64,000 nt of DNA. Source: Astropecten irregularis (taxonomy: Eukaryota; Echinodermata; Asteroidea; Paxillosida; Astropectinidae). The translations under genes and the position numbers were made by a program. The first letter of the stretch is position 1. Each line of letters starts with the position of its first letter. Shown here one piece after another: positions 14,301 to 24,890 of this stretch. The stretch spans positions 8,328,931 to 8,392,930 of the forward strand of contig OZ020255.1 in the NCBI GenBank assembly GCA_963971285.1, in the 5' to 3' direction. A model generated the notes under the pieces. It worked only from the letters and a program-made list of their open reading frames with translations, made no database searches and was not told the origin of the DNA.

Positions 14301-15454
14301 GAACCATTTCGAGCAATAGAAAAGCCAGTGAACTTCTCTTGGAAGGATATTGGGGTAAGTTGACACCATTTCAATCATCAGTGAAATTTCACCAATTTTG
14401 CTTTGGTCCCCCAAAGCAGTTTTTTCAATTTTTGCCCAAAACTGACTTTTTTCAGAAATGCTCGCTATCTTTCTCAAAGGTATTTTTGACTACCAGGAAC
14501 CATTACGAGCAATAGAAAAGCTAGTCCACTTTTCTTGGAAGGATTTGGGGGTAAATTGAGACCATTTCTTTATGAGTGAAATTTCACAAATTTTGCTTTG
14601 GTCCCCCAAAGCAGTTTTTTCAATTTTTGCCCAAAACTGACTTTTTTCAGAAATGCTCGCTATCTTTCTCAAAGGTATCTCTGACTACCAGGAACCATTT
14701 CGAGCAATAGAAAAGCCAGTGAACTTCTCTTGGAAGGATATTGGGGGTAAATTGAGACCCTTTCTTTATGAGTGCAATTTCACAAATTTTGCTTTGGTCC
14801 CCCAAAGCAGTTTTTTAAATTTTTGTCCAAAACTGACTTTTTTCAGAAATGCTCGCTATCTTTCTCAAAGGTATCTATGACTACCAGGAACCATTTCGAG
14901 CAATAGAAAAGCTACTCAACTTGTCTTGGAAGGATATTGGGGTAAGTTGACACCATTTCAATTATCAGTGAAATTTCACAAATTTTGCTTTGGTCCCCCA
15001 AAGCAGTTTTTTCAATTTTTGCCCAAAACTGACTTTTTTCAGAAATGCTCGCTATCTTTCTCAAAGGTATCTCTGACTGCCAGGAACCATTTCGAGCAAT
15101 AGAAAAGCTAATCCACTTGTCTTGGAAGGATTTGGGAGTAAATTAAGACCATTTCTTTATCAGTGAAATTTCACTAATTTTGCTTTGGTCCCCCAAAGCA
15201 GTTTTTTCAATTTTTGCCCAAAACTGACTTTTTTCAGAAATGCTCGTTATCTTTCTCAAAGGTATCTATGACTACCAGGAACCATTTCGAGCAATAGAAA
15301 AGCTAGTCCACATGTCTTGGAAGGATTTGGGGGTTAATTGAGACCATTTCTTTATGAGTGAAATTTCACAAATTTTGCTTTGGTCCCCCAAAGCAGTTTT
15401 TTCAATTTTTGCCCAAAACTGACTTTTTTCAGAAATGCTCGCTATCTTTCTCAA
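11365..15454. repeat. 6/7-monomer higher-order repeats in tandem
   Basis: The same ordered run of monomer types starts at 11365, 12534, 13903 and 15272, giving periods of 1169, 1369 and 1369 bp (6, 7 and 7 monomers). The first block lacks the 'GCTACTCAACTTG' type, and its last monomer has a short deletion near 12366. The two 1369-bp blocks look nearly identical, so this is probably the youngest part of the array. Confidence 0.87.
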
Positions 15455-18400
15455 AGGTATTTTTGACTACCAGGAACCATTTTTAGCAATATAAAAGCTA
15501 GTCCACTTTTCTTGGAAGGATTTTGGGGTATATTGACACCATTTCAATTATCAGTGAAATTTCACCAATTTTGCTTTGGTCCCCCAAAGCAGTTTTTTAA
15601 ATTTTTGCCCAAAACTGACTTTTTTCAGAAATGCTCGCTATCTTTCTCAAAGGTATCTATGACTACCAGGAACCATTTCGAGCAATAGAAAAGCTAGTCC
15701 ACTTGTTTTGGAAGGATTTGGGGGTAAATTTAGACCATTTCTTTCTCAGTGAAATTTCACAAATTTTGCTTTGGTCCCCCAAAGCAGTTTTTTCAATTTT
15801 TGCCCAAAACTGACTTTTTTCAGAAATGCTCGCTATCTTTCTCAAAGGTATTTTTGACTACCAGGAACCATTTTTAGCAATATAAAAGCTAGTCCACTTT
15901 TCTTGGAAGGATTTTGGGGTATATTGACACCATTTCAATTATCAGTGAAATTTCACCAATTTTGCTTTGGTCCCCCAAAGCAGTTTTTTCAATTTTTGCC
16001 CAAAACTGACTTTTTTCAGAAATACTCGCTATCTTTCTCAAAGGTATCTCTGACTACCAGGAACCATTTCGAGCAATAGAAAAGCCAGTGAACTTCTCTT
16101 GGAAGGATATTGGGGTAAGTTGACACCATTTCAATCATCAGTGAAATTTCACCAATTTTGCTTTGGTCCCCCAAAGCAGTTTTTTCAATTTTTGCCCAAA
16201 ACTGACTTTTTTCAGAAATGCTCGCTATCTTTCTCAAAGGTATTTTTGACTTCCAGGAACCATTACGAGCAATAGAAAAGCTAGTCCACTTTTCTTGGAA
16301 GGATTTGGGGGTAAATTGAGACCATTTCTTTATGAGTGAAATTTCACAAATTTTGCTTTGGTCCCCCAAAGCAGTTTTTTCAATTTTTGCCCAAAACTGA
16401 CTTTTTTCAGAAATGCTCGCTATCTTTCTCAAAGGTATCTCTGACTACCAGGAACCATTTCGAGCAATAGAAAAGCCAGTGAACTTCTCTTGGAAGGATA
16501 TTGGGGGTAAATTGAGACCCTTTCTTTATGAGTGAAATTTCACAAATTTTGCTTTGGTCCCCCAAAGCAGTTTTTTCAATTTTTGCCCAAAACTGACTTT
16601 TTTCAGAAATGCTCGCTATCTTTCTCAAAGGTATCTATGACTACCAGGAACCATTTCGAGCAATAGAAAAGCTAGTCCACTTGTTTTGGAAGAATTTGGG
16701 GGTAAATTTAGACCATTTCTTTATCAGTGAAATTTCACAAATTTTGCTTTGGTCCCCTAAAGCAGTTTTTTAAATTTTTGTCCAAAACTGACTTTTTTCA
16801 GAAATGCTCGCTATCTTTCTCAAAGGTATTTTTGACTACCAGGAACCATTTTTAGCAATATAAAAGCTAGTCCACTTTTCTTGGAAGGATTTTGGGGTAT
16901 ATTGACACCATTTCAATTATCAGTGAAATTTCACCAATTTTGCTTTGGTCCCCCAAAGCAGTTTTTTCAATTTTTGCCCAAAACTGACTTTTTTCAGAAA
17001 TACTCGCTATCTTTCTCAAAGGTATCTATGACTACCAGGAACCATTTCGAGCAATAGAAAAGCTACTCAACTTCTCTTGGAAGGATTTGGGGGTAAATTA
17101 AGACCATTTCTTTTTCAGTGAAATTTCACCAATTTTGCTTTAGTCCCCCAAAGCACTTTTTTCAATTTTTGCCCAAAACTGACTTTTTTCAGAAATGCTC
17201 GCTATCTTTCTCAAAGGTATCTATGACTACCAGGAACCATTTTGAGCAATAGAAAAGCTAGTCCACTTTTCTTGGAGGGATTTGGGGGTAAATTTAGACC
17301 ATTTCTTTATCAGTGACATTTCACCAATTTTGCTTTGGTCCCCCAAAGCAGTTTTTTCAATTTTTGCCCAAAATTGACTTTTTTCAGAAATGCTCGCTAT
17401 CTTTCTCAAAGGTATATATGACTACCAGGAACCATTTCGAGCAATAGAAAATCTAGTCCACTTGTTTTGGAAGGATTTGGGGGTAAATTAAGACCATTTC
17501 TTTATCAGTGAAATTTCACCAATTTTGCTTTGGTCCCCCAAAGCACTTTTTTCAATTTTTGCCCAAAACTGACTTTTTCAGAAATGCTCGCTATCTTTCT
17601 CAAAGGTATCTATGACTACCAGGAACCATTTCGAGCAATAGAAAAGCCAGTGAACTTCTCTTGGAAGGATTTTGGGGTAAGTTGAGACCATTTCTTTATC
17701 AGTGAAATTTCACCAATTTTGCTTTGGTCCCCCAAAGCAGTTTTTTCAATTTTTGCCCAAAACTGACTTTTTTCAGAAATGCTCGCTATCTTTCTCAAAG
17801 GTATCTATGACTACCAGGAACCATTTTGAGCAATAGAAAAGCTAGTCCACTTTTCTTGGAAGGATTTGGGGGTAAATTTAGACCATTTCTTTATCAGTGA
17901 AATTTCACCAATTTTGCCTTGGTCCCCCAAAGCAGTTTTTTTCAATTTTTTGCCCAAAACTTACTTTTTTCAGAAATGCTTGCTATCTAACTCGAAGATA
18001 TTTATGACTACCAGGAACCATTTCGAGCAATAGAAATGCCAGTCAACTTGTCTTGGAAGGATTTGGGGGTAAATTAAGACCATTTCTTTATCAGTGAAAT
18101 TTCACGAAAAATTTTGCTTTTTTTCCCCCAAAGCAGTTTTTTCAATTTTTGCCCAAAACTGACTTTTTTCAGAAATGCTAGCTATCTTTCTCAAAGGTAT
18201 CTATGACTACCAGGAACCATTTCGAGCAATAGAAAAGCTAGTCAACTTGTCTTGGAATGATTTTGGGTTAAATTGAGACCATTTCTTTATCAGTGAAATT
18301 TCACCAATTTTGCTTTGGTCCCCCAAAGCAGTTTTTACAATTTTTGCCCAAAACTGACTTTTTAAAGAAATGCTCGCTATCTTTCTCAAAGGTATCTATG

Positions 18401-19313
18401 ACTACCAGGAACCATTTTGAGCAATAGAAAAGCTAGTCCACTTTTCTTGGAAGGATTTGGGGGTAAATTAAGACCCTTTCTTTATGAGTGAAATTTCACC
18501 AATTTTGCTTTGGTCCCCCAAAGCAGTTTTTTTCAATTTTTTCCCAAAACTGACTTTTTTCAGAAATGCTCGCTATCTTTCTCGAAGGTATTTATGACTA
18601 CCAGGAACCATTTCGAGCAATAGAAAATAATGCCAGTCAACTTGTCTTGGAAGGATTTGGGGGTAAATTAAGACCCTTTCTTTATCAGTGAAATTTCACC
18701 AATTTTGCTTTGGTCCCCCAAAGCAGTTTTTTCAATTTTTGCCCAAAACTGACTTTTTTCAGAAATGCTCGCTATCTTTCTCAAAGGTATCTATGACTAC
18801 CAGGAACCATTTCGAGCAATAGAAAAGCTAGTCCACTTGTTTTGGAAGGATTTGGGGGTAAATTAAGACCATTTCTTTATCAGTGAAATTTCACCAATTT
18901 TGCTTTGGTCCCCCAAAGCAGTTTTTACAATTTTTGCCCAAAACTGACTTGAAAGATCAACACACTGGGAAAGAACAAACTTTTTTGACAAGCTAAAAAT
19001 GTACATAAGTTATCTCAGCAATGTTTACATATACATAGCTCTATGTCCATGAATACAGACACTTTATAATTATGTACCGGTAATTGTTTTAGCTCACCAG
19101 TACAAGGATTCACTAGGCCTATGTGTTTACATTGATGAACTTTGTCAATTCCTGTTTTCGTACTCATACTCGCACTCATGGAAAAGTGCTCAGGTACTCG
19201 CACTCATAATATTCGTGGTAAAGTTTGTTCTCATGCCTTCTCACTGCCAAATGAACAAAGATAATAGACTACAAGAGATGAACAAGAGATAATTAGAGAC
19301 ACCATCAACGTAG

Positions 19314-19385
19314 GGCTGGAAGGCTCAGTTGGTAGAGCACCTGTATGGTATTCAGGAGGTCACCGGTTTGAATCCTGCTCCAGTC
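19314..19385 (+). repeat. tRNA-like SINE module
   Basis: 72 nt that fold as a cloverleaf: acceptor GGCTGGA/TCCAGTC, D arm GCTC/GAGC, B-box GGTTTGAATCC. There are mismatches in the anticodon stem and the T stem. The 5' flank ('AACAAAGATAATAGACTA') and 3' flank ('TTCTTTGTTCACTTTTCAATGA') recur with the other copies in this window, so this is a SINE-type repeat, not a working tRNA gene. Confidence 0.8.
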
Positions 19386-19679
19386 AATTTTTCTTTGTTC
19401 ACTTTTCAATGACAATACATTTTTTTGTAAAATCTTGTTAGTAGTTATTTCTTTATATCTTGCATCTGAGTGACATCTTGCATCATGAATCTTGAGTCAT
19501 GTCGCCATTCCTGAAATCTGGACCTGTATTCTTGAAGGAGAGTGCTAAAAAATGAAATTGAAAAAAAGAAAATGGATTTCATCTTTTGGCAGTAATCAAC
19601 AGACTTGAATATAAATCTCTTTTGGGATGATTTGGTGGTCCTGAAAAGGGCCATTTTGTTGGTGGTGGTAACCCTGAAG

Positions 19680-19795
19680 AATCCTCCATCTTGAAACTTG
19701 AATCTTGAAACTTGGATCTTGAAACTTGGATCTTGAAACTTGGATCTTGAAACTTGGATCTTGAAACTTGGATCTTGTATCTTATCTTTAATTTT
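19680..19795. repeat. 14-bp minisatellite
   Basis: Tandem copies of ATCTTGAAACTTGG. The inverted counterpart at 30636-30780 has a different copy number, so the tract changed after the two elements separated. Confidence 0.85.
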
Positions 19796-20266
19796 GCATC
19801 TGGAATTAGTAAAAATAAATTTGTAAAAAGAAGTTAGTTTAAAAAAGAATTAGTTACAACGAATGAAATACGTAGTCCATGCGATGTTCCGCTTCATTGT
19901 GCCGGTAAATAAAGTGGCAACACTATGAGGAAGGTGCTGGTGGCAACTTTTCAAGGATGATCTGACCTGTTTCTTTCATTATTTGATCATTTCCTGAAGT
20001 TACCTGGATGATTTCAACCTCTGACATGATGCGGGAACCAGCTTTGCCGAAGTAAACATCCAGACCTAGATCCAGATCCAAATCCAGATCCAGAGTCGAC
20101 TAAGTAATAAAATACAAAATATCGCAGCACAAATTCCTATAGCCTTTGTATAGGCCTAACTTAATATTAAAGTAACGTTAACCCCTTCTTACTCCATGAA
20201 AAATCGACTAAATTTAATGATATTTACAAACACACATGTAGGTTAGACTAAAGCAGTACTACTCAC

Positions 20267-20337
20267 TTATGAAATGAAACGTTGTTGGTCTTATTACTCC
20301 GATTCCTGCAGCCAAAGGCTGCGCAATTTTTGGGCAT
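20267..20337 (-). pseudogene. THAP-domain first exon, left element copy
   Basis: On the minus strand this reads MPKNCAAFGCRNRS...VSFHK and then meets a splice-donor-like AA|GTGAGT. MPxxC(x4)C at the N terminus and a later (S)FHK are hallmarks of the zinc-binding THAP domain found in P-element transposases and host THAP proteins. The exon is 71 nt, about 160 bp inside the element end. Nothing downstream in this copy completes the C2CH domain, so it is a remnant or non-autonomous exon. Confidence 0.65.
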
Positions 20338-20498
20338 ATCAAGACATAATGCAAACACACGTCACAGCCAAACGCGAAACGTAAACATAACCCCATGAAT
20401 GCCCATTTTTGCCCACTTAGAAAATGGCGGCCAATTCTTCAATTCGTGACGCGACAAATCAGAGGTGCGCCCTCTAGTTTTTTTAATATAACTCTATG

Positions 20499-20908
20499 GT
20501 TTACACCATGGCGGCCATCTTAGATTTTGATCGCAACTTCAAAACGAGGCACTATCACGCATGCGCACTTTTGGAAGTGTAAACCCGTGTATTCACGGAA
20601 AGGGTCACGACAGATTCTGCGCATTGCGATTGGCCAACGTGTTTACGCTCTCATTCGGAATCGCACGTATTCGAGCAGCACTGTATGCTATACCTGAAAA
20701 TGACACAATCGTTCAAACTTTGGTAAAAGCGTTGAACATATTGCACAAGTGCCTTTGAAAATATCGTGCTCGGCACCACACACTGGTACAAATCCAAGTG
20801 TTTGGGTCCGAGTTCTTTTGCAGAGCACTCGGAATGACCGTGACGCTCCCGATAGCTTACAACTCCCTAGATTGCTCAAGATTCACTACACACTGTACTG
20901 AATGGGAC
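20499..20908. other. Intergenic, no gene recognised
   Basis: Holds 'CACCATGGCGGCCATCTT' and a GC-richer stretch (20540-20880) open in short frames on both strands, with no recognisable domain. Nothing else is supported. Confidence 0.5.
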
Positions 20909-21156
20909 CAGGGGCCAAATTCACAACCCTGTTTAGCTCAACAATTTTGCTAACCATGAAATTTCTGCCTTCATAAAAATTGGATTAACCACCAAATTTC
21001 CATGATGAGTCATGTATTTCTTGTGATAATTTAGGCTGTTGTTTGCTGACCATGTATATCAAATGAAATGTTTAATGGTGGTTTGTTTCATGGTTTGAGA
21101 CATTGTTGTGCTAAGCATTTTTTTTGTGCTTAGCAGCTCCATGAAATTGAACCCTG
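20909..21156. mobile_element. MITE with CAGGGGCCAAATTCA ends
   Basis: Left end CAGGGGCCAAATTCA; the right end reads in reverse CAGGGTTCAATTTCA. The inside contains 'TTTAGCTCAACAATTTTGCTAACCATGAAATTTC'-like sequence, shared with copies near 21666, 21917, 22782, 25298 and 57969. The CAG-type ends suggest hAT. No clear target duplication is visible. It lies just upstream of the SLC16-like exon, probably in its last intron. Confidence 0.72.
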
Positions 21157-21182
21157 GTAATATCTCGGTTTTTTATTTCTAG

Positions 21183-21430
21183 GTGCCCTTTACGACTCAA
21201 CGGGCGACTACACAGCGAGTCTTCGGTTCCTGGTGGCGAGTTTTGTCATGGCGTTAGTGTTTGTACTACTCATTCCCATCAAGTGGAAGATACAGGCCTG
21301 CTGGTCGGGCCACTCCGGGGGCCGCACAGACGGCAGAGACGCCGAGTCACCAGACAAGGACGAAACATCTAAGGATGACCTTCACGGTACCTCAAATCCG
21401 GCCTATGAAATCGAAATCATAAACGTGTAA
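21183..21430 (+). CDS. Last coding exon of an SLC16/monocarboxylate-transporter-like gene
   Basis: The exon follows a good acceptor (TTTTTTATTTCTAG) and enters in frame after two bases, reading GALYDSTGDYTASLRFLVAS and then a hydrophobic segment (VMALVFVLLIPI), a basic/acidic cytoplasmic tail and a TAA at 21428-21430. 'GxLYDxTGxYxxSF' before the final transmembrane helix is typical of SLC16/MCT major-facilitator proteins, which move monocarboxylates or related small molecules across the plasma membrane. The tail ends NPAYEIEIINV. A polyadenylation signal AATAAA lies at 21617-21622. The upstream exons are not in the window: leftward lie a transposon remnant and 19 kb of satellite. It may therefore be spliced over a very long intron, or be an orphan or rearranged exon. 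Family call moderate; exon call good. Confidence 0.68.
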
Positions 21431-21497
21431 ATTAATTATAGCAAGGAATGAACCTTTTGAAGTTTGATAGTATACAAATGTCACATGGTTTGAGTTT

Positions 21498-21610
21498 GGA
21501 CAGTCGATTCTACTGAGCTCCCGAGGTGTTGGAAGTTGACAAACTATAGTTGCCAAGGGAACTATAGTTTGTCAACTTCCAACACTGAGGGAAGCTAGAA
21601 TCGACTGTCC
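21498..21610. repeat. Fold-back (inverted repeat) in the SLC16-like 3' UTR
   Basis: Arms GGACAGTCGATTCT and AGAATCGACTGTCC enclose a longer inner match (GTTGGAAGTTGACAAACTAT with its reverse complement). It lies between the stop codon and the AATAAA, so it could form a hairpin in the mRNA. Probably a small fold-back element. Confidence 0.8.
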
Positions 21611-21616
21611 ACCCGA

Positions 21617-21622
21617 AATAAA
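21617..21622 (+). promoter_or_regulatory. Polyadenylation signal of the SLC16-like gene
   Basis: AATAAA about 190 nt after the stop codon, on the coding strand. Confidence 0.5.
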
Positions 21623-21665
21623 AGAATTTATAGTGGAAATTAACTCCTTCTACGAGTGTAAACAC

Positions 21666-21905
21666 CATGGGCCAATTTCATAGACCTGCTTAGCACAAAC
21701 AAATCGCTAAGCATGACATTTCTGTTTTAATGAAAACAGGATTAACAACCAAATTGCCATGTGTATCACTTGCAGTATCACTTGGCTGTTGTTCGTTTAC
21801 CATGAATATCATATCGAAATTTCAATGGTGGTTTGTTTTATTGGGCAAGACATTTTTGTGCTAAGCAATTTTTTGTGCTAAGCATCTCTGTGAAATTGGC
21901 CCCTG
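21666..21905. mobile_element. MITE with GGGCCAATTTCA ends
   Basis: Starts CATGGGCCAATTTCA and ends TGAAATTGGCCCCTG, near-perfect inverted ends. The inside has the family landmarks 'CTGCTTAGCACAA' and 'TTGTGCTAAGCA'. A further, more degraded member follows at about 21917-22150. Confidence 0.78.
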
Positions 21906-22781
21906 TACAGTACCGACCGGGGGGTAATTTCATTAGAGGTGCTTCAATTATCACCAAAAACCTTGGTTAATAAAAACAGCATGCCAGCCAAAACTCCTTG
22001 TGAATGTTATGCTCAGCAAACAATGACAGAGTACAAGTCAAAAGAACTAAAAATTACGTAAAGATTTTATTGATAAACCTGTTTGATCAAGGAAGACATT
22101 TCATGCTGAAGCAAATGTTGTGCTTAAGCAGCTCTATGAAATTGGCCCCGGATAAAGAGTTTTCTTATTGGTTTCAGCCCAAATAAGTATTTTTTATATT
22201 CACGTAATATTTACAATGACTAAAATAGTGAATCACATAATTTGTTTACAAAAGCATGAATGTCACTAAATAAAGAAAATGCAACCGAAGAATCACTTTT
22301 TGACTTTTCAAGAGAAAATTATTTATTTCAATCTTTTGAAAATGTCAAATAAATACAATTAATAAAGATAAACAGATAATGATTAATGATATACTTCAAA
22401 AGATTTGTGCAGATATTTAAACAATTAGTATATAGCGCTAGAGCGTGATGATCGTTATAGTACACTAAATGAATGCCTCTATTTATTTATACACTATTTG
22501 CGGTGAGCATGTCAAAATATGGGGGTTTTTTCACGATCGATTAAAGATATCTTGAAATTTTGATGAAATATAGATTTCTTAACCTCATCACAATTTGTTT
22601 TTTGGGGTCTTTTTTTCACCAAATTGAAATAAACTCTTTCTATCCCTACAAAGTATGACTTGTTCCACACTGTTAAACCATTTTAATTTCATCAAATTAT
22701 TATCAACTATGGCTGGTTCATTCATTAAAATAATGATAAGCCTCGTCTCGAGTGAAGCTTAGAGCCCATGTGCAGAAACAA

Positions 22782-23008
22782 CCTGGGACAATTTTCACGA
22801 CACTGCTTAGCACAACAATTTGGCTAACCATGAAATTTCTGTCTAAATACAAACATATTAATTAACAACAACTTCCATGTGTTGTGTATTACATGTAATT
22901 GTTCTTTGGCTGTTGTTCGCTGACCATGAATATCAATTTGAATGGTGGTTTGCTTTATTGGGCAAAGCATTTTTTTGTGCTAAGCAGCTCCTTGGAATTG
23001 GCCCCAGG
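22782..23008. mobile_element. MITE present only in duplication unit A
   Basis: Starts CCTGGGACAATTTTCA and ends GGAATTGGCCCCAGG. The corresponding place in unit B (about 26190-26215) runs straight through without it. It belongs to the GGGCCAATTTCA family. Confidence 0.75.
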
Positions 23009-23377
23009 TTACATGATAGAAAGTGCATGCAAATTAATCTCCACAATAGGTACAGTGTTAATTTGGAGAAAACTTGTCCATTTAAGAATCGAAGTTGAAC
23101 AAATATCTCGTTGAAAAAACAGCATTACTAGTTGAGTGAGTCATTTTTATAATCATTTCAGTCCTTTTCCAGTAAAACCTGGAAAATACAGTTTTCTTCA
23201 GTTAGTTCGTTACTAATGTGACGAACTGTGTCCTGCGTACAATGTAAAAGTCCGCGTTCAAGTAGAGACAAAATGTTCTGGATGAGAAATAACTACGACC
23301 AGAAAGCACGAAAAAGAATTAAAATGTTTAGTGTAAAAAGTCTTTCAACTTTAACATTTTGTATGGTTGTTCACTGT

Positions 23378-23956
23378 TTAGTTCAGTTGTTTTTCTTCTT
23401 CAAAACAGGACTTGTCCAGCCTGCCATTCTCGCCGGTAGTGAAGCAGTACAAGTCGGGTGCCTCATCAGGAGCCCGGATGCAGCAAGCAGTGTACGAGCG
23501 AGTGGCACAGGGAACATCTAACCACTTTCCGGAGCTTTTTAGGATGACAGCGCAGTCCTCCTGTCCATCAAAATCGTTAGGCTCTGTGCTTCCCCAGTGC
23601 ATGAACTCGGCAACTTCATCGATGTTGTTGCACTTCCACTGGCCCTCAACCTCTTGGTCGTCACAGTCTATCCAGACGGACGCCCCGATCTCCTCAGCAG
23701 AAAACTTGACGATGAAACCATTCTCCTCCAGTGACCGGGGTGCGGCCATCTCTCCTCCCATCGCCTTGCATGATTCCTTGGCCTTAGCCCAGGGCATCTC
23801 CTGGGTGAAACGGTAGCAAGAGCCTTCCCACGTTCTCCATCCGGGCGGGCATCGAAGGGGGCATCTTTCGGCACAGGGATTGTTCTTAAACTGATCGAGG
23901 GTGGAGCTGATGAGAATGAGCCCAGAGAGGATGATGAAGAGGTGCACCGAGAACAT
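23378..23956 (-). CDS. Secreted C-type lectin (lectin 1)
   Basis: Single-exon frame of 192 aa. Residues 1-19 are a hydrophobic signal peptide (MFSVHLFIILSGLILISST). A Cys-rich lead with CPPGW (36-40) opens a long-form C-type lectin domain: C36/C47, C63 and C158/C159, and C135/C150 sit as expected for its disulphides. WIDCDD (95-100), EPN at 125-127 and WLD at 145-147 mark the carbohydrate/Ca2+ site. EPN is the mannose-type motif; the usual WND is WLD, so Ca2+-dependent binding may be altered. A short Cys-containing tail (PDLYCF...KSCFEEEKQ) follows the domain. No exon junction is needed. A TATA-like promoter lies about 370 bp upstream. Such lectins usually act in innate immunity or the extracellular matrix; the ligand here is unknown. 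Confidence 0.88.
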   Translation of the reverse strand: MFSVHLFIILSGLILISSTLDQFKNNPCAERCPLRCPPGWRTWEGSCYRFTQEMPWAKAKESCKAMGGEMAAPRSLEENGFIVKFSAEEIGASVWIDCDDQEVEGQWKCNNIDEVAEFMHWGSTEPNDFDGQEDCAVILKSSGKWLDVPCATRSYTACCIRAPDEAPDLYCFTTGENGRLDKSCFEEEKQLN

Positions 23957-24321
23957 CTTTTTAGTATTCTGCTTGCAAAGTCTAAATCATCTAATTACGA
24001 CATTATTTTATCTTTGAGCGTTAGTTCTTCAATGTTGAAAAGTCAATCGAGTCAATTTGATGTAGACCTCTGAATGTTCGTGGTTCACGATCAGTTCTGT
24101 TAACGCAACGTTTGTAGTTAGAAATGTTCAGATACGAATGATATCGACATCAATACCAATCGAATTTACATTTTTGGAAAGCAGTGTCTCGTTAAGTAGA
24201 GATGAAGCAATCAAACGTCTCGATGACGATTGACGACATGTAACATGCAAGCGATTGTCACTCTATATCTTTCTCGCTCGCTGCTTCGGTAGAAACTGAA
24301 CTGTGCAACCAGCGATGCCGC

Positions 24322-24333
24322 TTATTATAAAAG
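24322..24333 (-). promoter_or_regulatory. TATA-like core promoter of lectin 1
   Basis: The minus strand reads CTTTTATAATAA, followed about 30 bp later by GTTCAGTTTC (initiator-like TCAGTT). The block from about 24240 to 24400 is almost unchanged in the second copy, which supports a conserved promoter. Confidence 0.5.
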
Positions 24334-24890
24334 ATGCAGACTCGGTATCCGCCCTGCTGCCACGTAGTTGGCTGTAAGCATCTCAACATCCGGTCCCAAT
24401 TCTAGCATTATCTGCACGACGAGCTTACTCTCACGATTGCACACGACGTAATTATAGATAACACTTCGATCAACAACTCATTGTGAAATACTTACAGAAA
24501 CCCATCGTCAAGCAGATCGCGTGACACCCCGCATTGTTTATTAATTTTGCCGATCTCATCGTGTCTGTCTGGAAGCACGTTAATAGGCGGTTCCAATGAA
24601 TAGGCAATTATGTTGAACAAGTCAATGGAATAATAACCAAGCTAGTTTAATAATGTATGATGCTCGAACAAAAAAGGACAACATTCATATTGTCTGGCGT
24701 CGCGCTCAACAAGCAAAGCACCATAACGAAATAGAAACCATAGCAACCAAACAGACAGAAGCCAGAAATAGACTGCGGATCACAATGCATTATTACATTA
24801 TTGCAAAGCCCTCAAAAACATAATAGAAACCATAGCAACAACAGGACAATGCCATAAACAGACCGTATGTCTGCGGTTCAAAATACATCA

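Larger units (their letters stand above)
1..18952. repeat. 195-bp satellite array (about 96 monomers)
   Basis: Near-continuous head-to-tail copies of an AT-rich 195-bp monomer. Landmarks are 'GGTCCCCCAAAGCAG', 'TTGCCCAAAACTGAC', 'GAAATGCTCGCTATC' and 'ACCAGGAACCATTTCGAGC'. Homologous points recur every 195 bp (for example 2656 and 2851, 4805 and 5000). Several monomer types differ at diagnostic sites such as 'CTGCCAGGAA', 'CCATTTTTAGC', 'CCATTACGAGC' and 'GCTACTCAACTTG', and these types recur in fixed order. 195 is 65 codons, so one minus-strand frame stays in register and gives repeated 60-73 codon open stretches. A TAG near 'ACTACCAGG' closes that frame in almost every unit, so I do not call genes here. 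The array runs off the left edge. Its role is unknown; centromeric or heterochromatic satellite is only inference. Confidence 0.97.
18953..20498 (-). mobile_element. Truncated P-superfamily-like element (left copy)
   Basis: Inverted, highly similar copy of the outer 1.58 kb of the element at 29941-32521. Its intact end lies at 20498 (reading inward on the minus strand CATAGAGTTATATTAA, then AACTAGAGGGCGCAC). The other end is missing: similarity stops at 18953, exactly where the satellite begins. It carries a THAP-like first exon, a tRNA-like module and a 14-bp minisatellite, as the right copy does. I see no transposase catalytic region. The open frame at 19445-19654 (-) has a near-identical twin at 30818-31027 (+) but resembles nothing I know. 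Confidence 0.8.
22000..24890. repeat. Segmental duplication, unit A (lectin 1)
   Basis: Matches 25298-28070 in order over 3' flank, lectin gene, 5' flank and promoter. Anchors are 22434/25748 (AGCGCTAGAGCGTGATGATC), 23956/27174 (lectin MFSV start) and 24322/27545 (TATA region). The offset is 3.2-3.3 kb. Non-coding flanks are also alike, which points to a fairly recent tandem duplication. Confidence 0.88.

Noticed and set aside
16016-16432. 138-codon minus-strand frame in the satellite as a gene
   Set aside because: It is two monomers joined because one closing TAG is altered (ACTTCC); the other monomers have the stop.
1-18952. CRISPR array
   Set aside because: Repeats are 195 bp, contiguous and without spacers, in animal DNA.
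23412-23816. Plus-strand 134-codon frame over lectin 1
   Set aside because: It is the antisense shadow of the lectin coding region; the minus strand has the signal peptide and lectin motifs.
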